Positions 24,394 to 33,360 of a stretch of DNA of 63,528 nt are shown one piece after another. Under the pieces are notes generated by a model. It was not told the DNA's origin and did no database searches. It worked only from the letters and a program-made list of their open reading frames with translations. Within the stretch, counting starts at the first letter, position 1, and each line of letters begins with the position of its first letter. Source of the stretch: an uncultured Verrucomicrobiae bacterium (lineage in GTDB: Bacteria; Verrucomicrobiota; Verrucomicrobiia; Limisphaerales; UBA1096); assembly GCA_937770485.1 (NCBI GenBank), contig CALJHX010000024.1, forward strand, positions 1 through 63,528. The letters run 5' to 3'. Position numbers and translations under genes: made by a program.

Positions 24394-27021
24394 ATGACCC
24401 GGCTTTTTCTCTTGCCTCTTTTTTTAGCGCTTGGCCAAGCGGCTATGGCTCAATCCTTAAAAGTGTTGCCAGACAACCTTCGAGCCGTTCTCGAAAACAC
24501 CAAATCTATTGAGACGACTATAAACGGTCGACTGCCACTTTTCGTGCTACCCATCAGCGGCTCACTCTCCTCCCTGCCGAATGGCCAAGCGGAGAAGGTG
24601 TTGAACGACTTGGCCAAGCGGGGCATCGGCTATTCGGTAAACTGGAACCACGGTTCATTTGATGCGTCACTGAAAGAAGGGTTGCGGATCGGCGAGCTGC
24701 AGCAGCGCTTGGGCAGGATGGTTTCCGTCCATGCAACGGGATGCCTTTACTCCTTTTTTGATGGCACTGAAAAGACGCAGCACATTGATGCCGACGGCAG
24801 GCCTTTTGCCGAGACCTCGTTTGGCGGCACGATGGGCTGTCCGTTTGCGATCGAGCATCGGATCCCGGTGATCAGGCAACGCGTCGAGGCGTTCCTGAAG
24901 CAATACAAGGCCGCCGGGATCGATGTCGATTTCATCTTCGCGGACTGGGAGATCGACGGCCCCATCGAGTGGAACGACGCATGGGCCAGTTCCAAGCGCT
25001 GCCACCGTTGTCGTGAACACGTGCCGGGTATCGATGATTTCCGTAAATTCCAGGCCAAACTGCGAGCGATTCGAAGCAAGCTTCAACGGATTGCATTCGG
25101 CGACAATGTCACCCGTTATTTCCCGGAAGCGCTTGTCGGCAACTACGCCGTGAATCCCCACAACGGCTATCGGTACTGGTACGACTATTTTGAACACGAA
25201 ACCCCCGACGCACCGGCACTTCTGGATCAACGTGCTCGATATCGCGAGTGGGCCCACGAGTTTGAACACTGCGGATACACATTTGCTATGCCGGTGGTTT
25301 ACACATGGTATCCCACTTTCGGTTGGTACGATTTTGAACCCAAGGATTATCGCTGGTTTTACAACATGATGTTGGTCGCCTCGAATGCGGGTCAACATAC
25401 CTCACAGCAGACACCGATCATTCCCTTTGTCCACTGGCACACCACAGCGCCCCCGGACAATCCCGACCCGTCCGTGGAACAGTTCAGCAAGGAAAAATAT
25501 CAGGAACTGCTTTGGCACATGCTATTGCGCGGGCACGACACGTTTTTCCTCTGGTGTACCGGCCGGGAGCTGGCAACAGAAATCCAGCTGGTCCATGAGG
25601 TGTACCGGGAAAGCCTGAGGTACAGCGGCTTCATTGATCGCGGAGTGCCGGTCCAGTTTGACGTGCCCTCAAAGCCCGGCCCGGTTGTGTCCGGCTTGCG
25701 CCTGGGCAACCGGGTGCTGGCGCGGCGAACAGATTTCGGAACGAGGACAGGTAACGAAACTTTGGCCGTGGCTGGTGGGGGCGAAGTCTCCGTCGCCGCC
25801 AAACGCGGGGTACAAATCTTGACCGTTGAACAAAAATCGAGACACCCCGGCATACTGTCAGACCACAATGGCAGGCTGCGTTTTCCAATTGGTTTCTATG
25901 AGTTCCCTGGCGAAAAGGAAAAGCTTCAAAGAATGGCTGAAAGTGGCATCAACCTTGTCCGATGCAGCAACCGAGCCTCTCTCGACTCTGCACACGCGCA
26001 GGGAATGATGGGCTGGGTGCCGCTCAGCGTCCAGCAGGGGGCTACACCGGGGTTGCGGAAACAAATCGAGACTCTGCGGAACCACCCTGCCTTGGCTGTA
26101 TGGGAGGGTCCGGACGAAATTGTATGGACATTTACCGCGTACAGCTTCCTCAAGGAGCGCGCCGGTTTCACCCGCGAAGATTGGAACAACCAGATACCCA
26201 AGGCTGTAAATTATGCCAAAAAAGAGGGAGATAAAGTCATCACAAAGATGAACGAAGGCATACGGCTCGTCCAGGAGTTGGACGAACGCAACCTGCCTTT
26301 CTGGGTAAACGAAGCCGCTGACAGCGACGTGAAATACGTTCGGGATTACATCGACTCCATCGACATCACCGGCTGCGATTACTACGCCGTTCGAAAAGCC
26401 GACACCGATCTGCAAAGTATCGGGCGATTGGTGGATCGTTGGGATGCAATCGGTCGCGGCAAGCCGGTCTGGATGGTTCTCCAGGGGTTCTCATGGCACA
26501 AGGCCAAGGCCGGGCGCAAGCGTCTTTATCCGAGCTATCGCCAGTCAAGATTCATGGCCTATGACGCCATCGCGCACGGTGCCCGTGGCATCTTCTACTG
26601 GGGAACACAAACCATCGACGATCCCCTGTTTCGGGAATCCCTCTACGCCCTGACCGCCGAGTTAGGCGAACTCGAACCGCTTTTGGTGGGCGCCGATCAG
26701 ACCATTGAAGTGGCAGTCATCAACGATCTTTTTGATGCACCGGGGATTGGTGTTCGGGGCACACTAAAAAGCAACCAAGCCGATTATCTCTTGATCCTGG
26801 TCAACGAAGACGATCACCGACATCTGGGAGTCGATGTCACCAAACTGGAGGGATTGAACGGCCGCACGCTTCACCTGCTTTACGGCGACGAAAAAACGGT
26901 TGTTCGAAAAGGAGGCATTGTCACCCGGATGCAGGCCCATGAGGTGAAGCTATTTTGCACCAACCCACATTTTGAAACCAAACGAACCATGGGCCGCGAT
27001 TACGTGGATGCCGGAAAATAA
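24394..27021 (+). CDS. Secreted two-domain glycosidase-like protein
   Basis: About 875 residues from the ATG at 24394, whose product has a clean signal peptide (LFLLPLFLALGQAAMAQ). The cleavage region is encoded by a perfect CGCTTGGCCAAGCG. The N-terminal half (about 30-480) looks like a TIM-barrel hydrolase with acidic strand ends (VDFIFADWEIDGPIEW) and many Trp/Tyr, as in sugar-binding clefts. A second TIM-barrel region (about 500-800) has EGPDEIVW, WVNEAADSD, GCDYYAVRK and WMVLQGFSW, with candidate acid/base Glu residues. The C-terminus is a beta-sandwich. I cannot name the glycoside hydrolase family. It precedes a sulfatase by 72 bp, suggesting joint attack on a sulfated polysaccharide. 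Confidence 0.65.
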   Translation: MTRLFLLPLFLALGQAAMAQSLKVLPDNLRAVLENTKSIETTINGRLPLFVLPISGSLSSLPNGQAEKVLNDLAKRGIGYSVNWNHGSFDASLKEGLRIGELQQRLGRMVSVHATGCLYSFFDGTEKTQHIDADGRPFAETSFGGTMGCPFAIEHRIPVIRQRVEAFLKQYKAAGIDVDFIFADWEIDGPIEWNDAWASSKRCHRCREHVPGIDDFRKFQAKLRAIRSKLQRIAFGDNVTRYFPEALVGNYAVNPHNGYRYWYDYFEHETPDAPALLDQRARYREWAHEFEHCGYTFAMPVVYTWYPTFGWYDFEPKDYRWFYNMMLVASNAGQHTSQQTPIIPFVHWHTTAPPDNPDPSVEQFSKEKYQELLWHMLLRGHDTFFLWCTGRELATEIQLVHEVYRESLRYSGFIDRGVPVQFDVPSKPGPVVSGLRLGNRVLARRTDFGTRTGNETLAVAGGGEVSVAAKRGVQILTVEQKSRHPGILSDHNGRLRFPIGFYEFPGEKEKLQRMAESGINLVRCSNRASLDSAHAQGMMGWVPLSVQQGATPGLRKQIETLRNHPALAVWEGPDEIVWTFTAYSFLKERAGFTREDWNNQIPKAVNYAKKEGDKVITKMNEGIRLVQELDERNLPFWVNEAADSDVKYVRDYIDSIDITGCDYYAVRKADTDLQSIGRLVDRWDAIGRGKPVWMVLQGFSWHKAKAGRKRLYPSYRQSRFMAYDAIAHGARGIFYWGTQTIDDPLFRESLYALTAELGELEPLLVGADQTIEVAVINDLFDAPGIGVRGTLKSNQADYLLILVNEDDHRHLGVDVTKLEGLNGRTLHLLYGDEKTVVRKGGIVTRMQAHEVKLFCTNPHFETKRTMGRDYVDAGK

Positions 27022-27093
27022 CCCGCCAGTGCCTCGTCTCCCCAAATGGGAATGAATTGACCCTTCATGTCTTTAGCGGGATTCTCACCGGCC

Positions 27094-28527
27094 ATGAACC
27101 GGCTACTACTTTCCCTTCTATTCATTGCCCTTGGCCAAGCGGCAGTCGCCTTAGCCAAGCAGCCCAACTTCCTGATCATCATGGCCGACGACTGCACGTA
27201 CAACGACCTCCCATTGTACGGCGGCCAAAACGCCCGGACCCCGAATATCGATCGCCTGGCCAGCCAGGGGCTCACCTTCAACCGCGCCTACCTCGCCGAG
27301 GCGATGTGCCAGCCGTGCCGCGCCGAGTTGATGACCGGACAGTACCCGCTACACAACGGCTGTGCCTGGAACCACTCCGCCAGCCAGCCCAGCGTGAAAA
27401 GCATGCCGCACCACCTCGGCGCGCTGGGCTACCGAGTGGGCATCGCCGGCAAGGTGCACGTCAAGCCGGCGGCGGCGTTTCCGTTTGAGAACGTCAGCGG
27501 CTTCGACCCCAACTGCGTCCGCAACCCCACGCGCAACCATCAGCTCGACGGTATTCGCAGCTTCATGCAACGCGATGCCAAAAAACCGTTCTGCCTCGTC
27601 GTCGCCCTCGTCGAACCACACGTGCCGTGGGTGATGGGCGACCCGTCGCAGTACCCGCCGGCGAAACTCAAGCTGCCGCCGAACATCGCAGACACGCTTC
27701 GCACACGGCAGGACTTCGCCAAGTACCTCGCCGAGATCACGTATATGGACGGCCAAGTCGGTGAAATTCTCGACGCCCTCAAGGCCACCGGCGAGGAGGA
27801 GGAAACCGTCGTGCTGTTCACCTCCGAGCAGGGGTCGCAGTTTCCCGGCAACAAATGGACGAACTGGAACACCGGCGTGCACACCGCGCTGGTCGCCCGC
27901 TGGCCAGGTCAAGTGCCAGCCGGCAAACGCACCGACGCCCTCGTTCAGTACGCCGACATTTTACCGACGCTCGTCGATGCCGCCGGCGGCAAGCCATCAG
28001 TGCATCCCTACGATGGCTCGAGTTTTCTCTCGGCGCTGCACGGCAAAACCGGTGCGCATCGGCAATTCACTTACGGCGTGCACAACAACATCCCGGAAGG
28101 CCCACCCTACCCGATCCGCTCCGTGAGCGACGGCGAGTACCATTACATCCGAAATCTTTTGCCGGATGAGATTTACATCGAGAAACACCTTATGGGCACA
28201 CGGGGCACAGGCCAGCTCAACAACCCGTACTGGGCCACATGGGTTTGGGATTCGTGGAACTCGCCGCGCAGTTACAACCTGGTCAAGCGCTATATGCACC
28301 GGCCGGCCGAGCAACTTTATCGCGTCGCCGCCGACCCGTATGAAATGGAAAACCTGGCCAACGACCCGGCAGAAGCCAAGCACTTGGCCAAGCTGCGCAA
28401 AGAATTGGATCGCTGGATGAACGCGCAGGGCGACCCCGGCGCGCTGGTCGACACGCCCAAGGCCATCCAAGCTTCAAAAGACGGAAACCACCTCCACGGA
28501 CAACCCTCGACCAATATTATTCGATAG
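27094..28527 (+). CDS. Sulfatase (FGly type), exported
   Basis: 477 residues. Signal peptide with IALGQAAVA, the palindrome-encoded word again. The formylglycine motif CQPCR (Cys72) satisfies C-x-P-x-R. Metal ligands lie in ADDCTYND near the N-terminus and, in place of the usual SDHG or SDNG, in TSEQGSQ, which is atypical and could change metal binding. It probably hydrolyses sulfate esters from polysaccharides in the periplasm. Start at 27094 because the hydrophobic signal begins there; an ATG-like start at 27067 adds 9 residues. It overlaps the convergent gene's 3' end by 11 bases. Confidence 0.88.
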   Translation: MNRLLLSLLFIALGQAAVALAKQPNFLIIMADDCTYNDLPLYGGQNARTPNIDRLASQGLTFNRAYLAEAMCQPCRAELMTGQYPLHNGCAWNHSASQPSVKSMPHHLGALGYRVGIAGKVHVKPAAAFPFENVSGFDPNCVRNPTRNHQLDGIRSFMQRDAKKPFCLVVALVEPHVPWVMGDPSQYPPAKLKLPPNIADTLRTRQDFAKYLAEITYMDGQVGEILDALKATGEEEETVVLFTSEQGSQFPGNKWTNWNTGVHTALVARWPGQVPAGKRTDALVQYADILPTLVDAAGGKPSVHPYDGSSFLSALHGKTGAHRQFTYGVHNNIPEGPPYPIRSVSDGEYHYIRNLLPDEIYIEKHLMGTRGTGQLNNPYWATWVWDSWNSPRSYNLVKRYMHRPAEQLYRVAADPYEMENLANDPAEAKHLAKLRKELDRWMNAQGDPGALVDTPKAIQASKDGNHLHGQPSTNIIR

Positions 28528-29758
28528 CGCCGAAGATCGCTTGGCCAAGGGCGCGGACGGCGGCTTCACCGCCTTGAAGATGGATGGTGCGGTGGATGTG
28601 GGCGGCTCTTTCTCCCGGCTTGAGCGCCAACGCCGGTGAGGAGGATTCCAACTCGTAAAACGGGCCAAGCTGCTTGACTCCCGGACTCGGTGCCCCGTCG
28701 TTGTAGCTGTTCACCACGTCGCCCTTGAACGGTTCGGCCTGCAGTTCCCACATGGAGTTGACGTAATCAGTTGCCCTTTCCGGCTTGGTGTATTGCACGA
28801 TGGTCAGCAGTTGCCGCGTTGCGTCGTAACTGCCGAGCACCGGCTTGGCGCGTTGCGAGGTCAGGCCGATCTTGCTGCGATACTGGCCGTCGCCGGAAAA
28901 CCGAATCACCCCATCCGCCACCTTCAGCCGATCGGCCGGCACGGTGCCGAAGTAGTCGGCGTTAACTATCGGGCCGAGCTTGGCTTCGTCGCCCTCCACA
29001 TACGGCACCAACACGGTTGTCTGCTCGGAATGCTTGTACATGCCGAGAATCCAGATCGACAGCAACCCTCCCTGCTTCGTCCACGCCGTGTCGCCGGTGT
29101 TGGTCAGGATGTTTTCCGTCTCGTAGGCAACAGCGTGAATGCCCTCCGGTAAATCCGCGCCAAGCAGATCGCTTGTCTTCTCACGGTTGTACAACCGCAC
29201 GGTGCGATCGATCCGTATGCTGAACTTGGTGTCGGAGTAATTTTTTATTTTTGCCTCATGCCGGAATGTCACCTCGCTATCCGTCCTCGACAGCACCTGA
29301 TACGGCGCTGTGTCGATGACGGCCGGTGTCTGCCAATGTTCGAGGTCAAAAGGATCACCCTTTTTGAAAAAAATGGAGAACTGACCGCCCTCCGGCCCGA
29401 GCCAGAAACGATCCTCACCGCCAAAGGCGTTGATGTGCAAACCGGTTTTGCCGGACGCGATAAGATCGTAGTTGATCCAGCCGTGGCTGGGGCTACCGGC
29501 GGCGCCGACGGTGCTCGTCATCACCCGGCCCTGATAGGCCGGCACGACGGCCACTTGCGGGGAGTCTTTCCCTTGGCCGAGAATGATGACGTCGACGTGC
29601 TTTTTGAGAAAGGTAACGTCTTCGGAGAATGTCATTTCTTTTTTGGGATGAATACCGGTGACCGGCTTCTCCAAGGGGAATCTGCTGCTGCACCCGGCTT
29701 GGCCTAGCGCCAGCAACGCAGCAAAGGCTGTGAATGGGAGCATAACCAGTTTCATCAT
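28517..29758 (-). CDS. DUF6786-like lipoprotein, function unknown
   Basis: 413 residues. A lipoprotein signal ends ALLALGQAGC (Cys23), so the protein is lipid-anchored; the lipobox overlaps a degenerate copy of the palindrome. The mature region is all-beta, with SPSHGWINYDLI, GGEDRFWLGPEGG and FFKKGDPFDLEHW. This resembles the aldose-epimerase-like beta-sandwich of secreted carbohydrate-processing proteins and fits what I recall as DUF6786, but the family name is not certain. It shares 11 bases with the convergent sulfatase gene's end. Confidence 0.6.
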   Translation of the reverse strand: MMKLVMLPFTAFAALLALGQAGCSSRFPLEKPVTGIHPKKEMTFSEDVTFLKKHVDVIILGQGKDSPQVAVVPAYQGRVMTSTVGAAGSPSHGWINYDLIASGKTGLHINAFGGEDRFWLGPEGGQFSIFFKKGDPFDLEHWQTPAVIDTAPYQVLSRTDSEVTFRHEAKIKNYSDTKFSIRIDRTVRLYNREKTSDLLGADLPEGIHAVAYETENILTNTGDTAWTKQGGLLSIWILGMYKHSEQTTVLVPYVEGDEAKLGPIVNADYFGTVPADRLKVADGVIRFSGDGQYRSKIGLTSQRAKPVLGSYDATRQLLTIVQYTKPERATDYVNSMWELQAEPFKGDVVNSYNDGAPSPGVKQLGPFYELESSSPALALKPGERAAHIHRTIHLQGGEAAVRALGQAIFGAIE

Positions 29759-29774
29759 GCAGTGGGCCGCCGGG

Positions 29775-30764
29775 TCAATTCCCGGTGCGCTTGGGCGGGA
29801 GCGGAATCGGCGGCCGGATGTTGGGTATGGGCTTGGGATCGTTGCCCGGGACGATCAACTCCGGCTCCGCGCCGCTCTTTTTGTTCGATGGGAGATCGTC
29901 GGGCCGGGTGAGTTGAAAGCCTCCGGCAACGATGATTTTCCCGTCCTTGAAACCCAGTCGCGGGCGGTTGCCGGCGATGAGGTAGTGGCGGCGCGTGATG
30001 ATTTTTCCATGAGGATCGATCACTGAATAGTTGTATTTCCGGGCACCGGTCTGGCAGAGCAAGTGCAGGTTGCTCTGAGGCCCTACCTGCGCCTGCGGTT
30101 TGTTGAACGACACCATGGGGCAGACTGGCAAAACCCTGTGCACTTTGCCACCGAGGCCGTCGTCCACGCGGGCGTAGAGGCTCATCGCCTTGAGGTGCTT
30201 AGCCTGCTGGATGACATAGCGCCGAACCTGCCTCGGCTGACCGGGTGGATCGCCCTTCTTCAACGGCAGACCGAATATCTGCTCCCACAGTACGGTGCCG
30301 TTGGTGATGTCGAACTTGACTGGCTTGGCGGCGAGTTGTTTACCCCATTGCTTGATGTGCACCGTGGCGGTGAGGGTGTAGCGGCCGGCACGCTCGAGCG
30401 CATAATGCGGCGCTATGTCCATCTCCTTGGTTGCACGGATGGAGGACTCGACGGTGAACCGCCCCTTCACGGGTGGGGGGGCGGTGATGGGAGTGATCTC
30501 CTCTCCGGTTTCTGACTCGATCTGGAACTGCAGCCAATGGTTGTCCTCGCCGAAAACCAGCGTTTGGCCGGAAAAATTGACGATTTTCAGCTTCGCCAAC
30601 ATGGATTCCCTCGGCAGAAACCGGCTCTTTTGCAACTCAAGTGTCACCGTCACTTGGGCCTGCATACTCGCCGCCAAGAGCGGCAATAACAGACACAGCG
30701 CCGCAGCACGCCAACGCCGCGCGAATGTCGTGGTGGCAACCGTGTCAGGGCAATTCAAGTTCAT
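29775..30764 (-). CDS. Secreted protein of unknown function
   Basis: 329 residues from the ATG at 30764. It has an Arg-rich start (FARRWRAAAL), a hydrophobic signal (LLLPLLAASMQAQ) and then a beta-rich mature part. Residues about 28-130 resemble an immunoglobulin-like fold (VTVTLELQKSRFLPRESM, LKIVNFSGQTLVF, GRYTLTATVHIKQWG). The tail is Pro-rich (PNIRPPIPLPPKRTGN). I recognise no family. It sits 16 bp after the lipoprotein gene's start side and 35 bp from the parvulin gene, all on the same strand. Confidence 0.6.
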   Translation of the reverse strand: MNLNCPDTVATTTFARRWRAAALCLLLPLLAASMQAQVTVTLELQKSRFLPRESMLAKLKIVNFSGQTLVFGEDNHWLQFQIESETGEEITPITAPPPVKGRFTVESSIRATKEMDIAPHYALERAGRYTLTATVHIKQWGKQLAAKPVKFDITNGTVLWEQIFGLPLKKGDPPGQPRQVRRYVIQQAKHLKAMSLYARVDDGLGGKVHRVLPVCPMVSFNKPQAQVGPQSNLHLLCQTGARKYNYSVIDPHGKIITRRHYLIAGNRPRLGFKDGKIIVAGGFQLTRPDDLPSNKKSGAEPELIVPGNDPKPIPNIRPPIPLPPKRTGN

Positions 30765-30799
30765 CCCGGTAATTCCGACGCTTGGACAGGCACATTTGA

Positions 30800-31783
30800 T
30801 CAAAACAAAAATTGCCTTACGTAGGACTTGCGCTTGAGCCGCTCGAACCACTTGTCCTTACGGGCTTGTTGCTCGTTCTCCAGCAGGGTCTGCTCAATCT
30901 GCGCGCGCACCTCGGACAAAGTGCCGAGCTTGGCCTGATTCATCTCCTCGCAACGCAATATGTAGCACCCCTGCGGCATCACCACGACGGGGCTCATCTG
31001 GCCTTGGCCAAGCGCAAATGCCGCTTGATCCAGCTCCGGGGCGAGGCCGCCCCGCTTGATCCAGTCAGGCTTGAGCCCTCCCGATGCGCGGTATTGGTCA
31101 GTGTAAACCGAGGCGACCGCGGCAAAGGAGTCGCCCGACTGCAGGACTTGGTGAATCTCATTGGCCAACTTCAGGGTGCCCTCCGCGCCACCGTGTTTCC
31201 TGGCTTCCAGAAAAATAAACCGGAGCCGAATCTCGACACCGGAGCGAAACATGTCCTTGTTGGCCACGTAATATTCCTCAATCTGTCGGGGGGAAACCAC
31301 GATGTTCGCCTTCGAGATAAACTGGCCTTGCATCACCATTTGGATGATCTTCTCCCGCTGATACCGGGCGAACTCCTCATAGGTCATATTACTCTGCTGG
31401 AGGGACTTGATGAGGGTGATTCGGTTGCCATACTCGGATCGGACTTCCTCCTTGATACGCTGCTCGATGATGGACTCGGGTAGGTTGTAGCCCTTCTCGA
31501 TGTACTCGCTCAAAACCAGCTCGCGGCGAATCAGCGCCTCCATTGTGTCGGCCTGAAGCTGGGTATATTTCTGCCCAAAAAGCTGCGGCTGCCGGGCGTA
31601 TTGGCGGCGCAACAGGGTGACCTCCGGCTTCATGGCATCCATCACCATTTGCCGGGTGATGATCTTGTCATTCACCTCGGCAACGATGCTGTTCCGATAG
31701 GAGGGGGTAGTCTGTCCCACCGCCCCATGGGCGAGGAGAACAGCCGCGATGGCGGTAATCAATCGGCTCAAGTTCCTTGTCAT
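30800..31783 (-). CDS. SurA/PpiC-type peptidyl-prolyl cis-trans isomerase
   Basis: 327 residues. Signal peptide ending near AHGAVGQ, an N-terminal SurA-like chaperone region (VAEVNDKIITRQMVMDAMKP, EALIRRELVLSEYIEKGYNLP) and then a parvulin domain from about residue 185. The latter holds the usual FAAVASVYTDQYRASGG-type active-site stretch and GQMSPVVVMPQGCYILRCEE. It helps fold outer-membrane proteins in the periplasm. The start at 31783 was chosen for the basic, hydrophobic signal start. The radical SAM gene is 47 bp upstream, but a shared function is not evident. Confidence 0.9.
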   Translation of the reverse strand: MTRNLSRLITAIAAVLLAHGAVGQTTPSYRNSIVAEVNDKIITRQMVMDAMKPEVTLLRRQYARQPQLFGQKYTQLQADTMEALIRRELVLSEYIEKGYNLPESIIEQRIKEEVRSEYGNRITLIKSLQQSNMTYEEFARYQREKIIQMVMQGQFISKANIVVSPRQIEEYYVANKDMFRSGVEIRLRFIFLEARKHGGAEGTLKLANEIHQVLQSGDSFAAVASVYTDQYRASGGLKPDWIKRGGLAPELDQAAFALGQGQMSPVVVMPQGCYILRCEEMNQAKLGTLSEVRAQIEQTLLENEQQARKDKWFERLKRKSYVRQFLF

Positions 31784-31830
31784 CGGCAGCGCGAATGCTA
31801 GGCCCAGTGAGTAAGACGGGTCAAGCGGTG

Positions 31831-33189
31831 TCAACCCTTTCGCGCCGATTCTGCCAGCGCTTCATCCACAGCAGCCTCGAAGAAAAACCGTTCCTCGCCA
31901 AACGCGGGCTGCAGATCCGACATCCAAGTGGCCTTCGGGTCGTACTTCGCGAAAAAGATCCGGTTGGCCCACTTGGGATCACGGCCCTGCAGGAATTTCA
32001 GCACAAACACCTTCTCGCCGGCCACCTCGGTGATGCCGTCCACCAGCACCTTGCCCGGCAGCGCGGACATCGACGGACCGCGTACGGTACGGCACAGGCC
32101 AGCCACCTGACTGTAAGCCTCGGTGAACACCTTGTAAGCCCGGGCGAGCGGCACCTCGAAGTAGGCCTTGGCCCCGGTGTCGCGCTCCACAAACATGTAG
32201 TACGGCACCATGCCAAGCTGAACCTGTTGGCGCCAGAGCTGCGCCCATACATTGGCGTTGTCGTTAACCTTGCGAATGAGCGGCGCTTGGCAGCGAATGA
32301 CCGCGCCGGCGTTTAGCACCCGATCGACCGCCTTTCGTGCGACCTCCGGCTCCAGTTCCCGCGAGTGGCTCGAGTGCGCCATCAACGCGAAGTGTTTACC
32401 GGCCGCCTTCACTTCGCCGATGAGTCTCAGAAAGTCGTCGGCATCCTCACCCTCGGTGAATCGGTACGGCCAGTAGGCCAGCGCCTTAGTGCCGATGCGG
32501 ATGCTGTGCAGACTCGGCAGATTTGCCCTCAGCAGCGGCTCGATGTATCGGCGTAGCACTGCGGTCTTCATCACCATCGGGTCGCCGCCGGTGATCAGCA
32601 CGCTGCTCACCTGCGGATTGTCCCGCACGTAGTCCACCAGTTTTGAGGCTTCCCGACTGGCGAACTTCAGGTCGGCATCACCGACAAACTGCGCCCAGCG
32701 AAAACAGTAACTGCAGTAGGCGTGGCAGGTCTGCCCCTGGCTCGGAAAAAATAAAACCGTCTCCTGATATTTGTGCTGCATGCCGTCGACCACCTCACCG
32801 TCGAGCAACGGTACGTTGAGCTGCATTTGCCCGGCGGGATGCGGGTTGAGTTGCCCCCGGATTTTATCCGCTGACAGCTTGATCTCCGTCTCGGAGGCAC
32901 CCTTGGCCACCAAGTCGCGCATGTGCAGAAAATCCTTCTCCTCCAGCATGCCGCGCTGCGGGAAGGTCAGCTGAAAAATCGGGTCATTGGGCACCGACTT
33001 GGGATCGATCAGGTTCTCGATGACGTAGTCGTTGACGCGAAACGGCAACACAGCCGACACAGCCAACATATCGGTCACCTGATCAGCATCGAACCTCAGT
33101 TTCTCCGCGATCCGTGGAAGATCACGCCGAGTGTTTGCCTTGAATTTCATCATCACGGTTGCTTCACGGGTTGTCGACTCGCCACCCAT
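31831..33189 (-). CDS. KamA-family radical SAM protein (lysine 2,3-aminomutase-like)
   Basis: 452 residues. It has the CxxxCxxC cluster motif CHAYCSYC (Cys155, 159, 162) that binds the 4Fe-4S cluster and S-adenosylmethionine, the SAM-binding ITGGDPM block, and LPGKVLVDG near the C-terminus, where family members place the PLP lysine. This group includes lysine 2,3-aminomutase and EpmB, which forms (R)-beta-lysine for EF-P. With about 450 residues and no epmA or efp nearby, the substrate is open. The ATG at 33189 is used; ATGs at 33153/33150 (MMKFKAN) are equally possible. Confidence 0.88.
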   Translation of the reverse strand: MGGESTTREATVMMKFKANTRRDLPRIAEKLRFDADQVTDMLAVSAVLPFRVNDYVIENLIDPKSVPNDPIFQLTFPQRGMLEEKDFLHMRDLVAKGASETEIKLSADKIRGQLNPHPAGQMQLNVPLLDGEVVDGMQHKYQETVLFFPSQGQTCHAYCSYCFRWAQFVGDADLKFASREASKLVDYVRDNPQVSSVLITGGDPMVMKTAVLRRYIEPLLRANLPSLHSIRIGTKALAYWPYRFTEGEDADDFLRLIGEVKAAGKHFALMAHSSHSRELEPEVARKAVDRVLNAGAVIRCQAPLIRKVNDNANVWAQLWRQQVQLGMVPYYMFVERDTGAKAYFEVPLARAYKVFTEAYSQVAGLCRTVRGPSMSALPGKVLVDGITEVAGEKVFVLKFLQGRDPKWANRIFFAKYDPKATWMSDLQPAFGEERFFFEAAVDEALAESARKG

Positions 33190-33360
33190 TCCGTAGGCGG
33201 CATGACAAAAGTCCTCAATCCATGAGGTCGGTCATGTTAACACAACTCCCCGTAATGAAAAGGTTTACTTTTTGGGTCTTTTTACATGAAAAAACGCTGG
33301 GCAAAAGACGGCTTTTGCCTTGCTCCGGTGGGTCTCCGCGTTATTTTCCCCCCCTTCATA

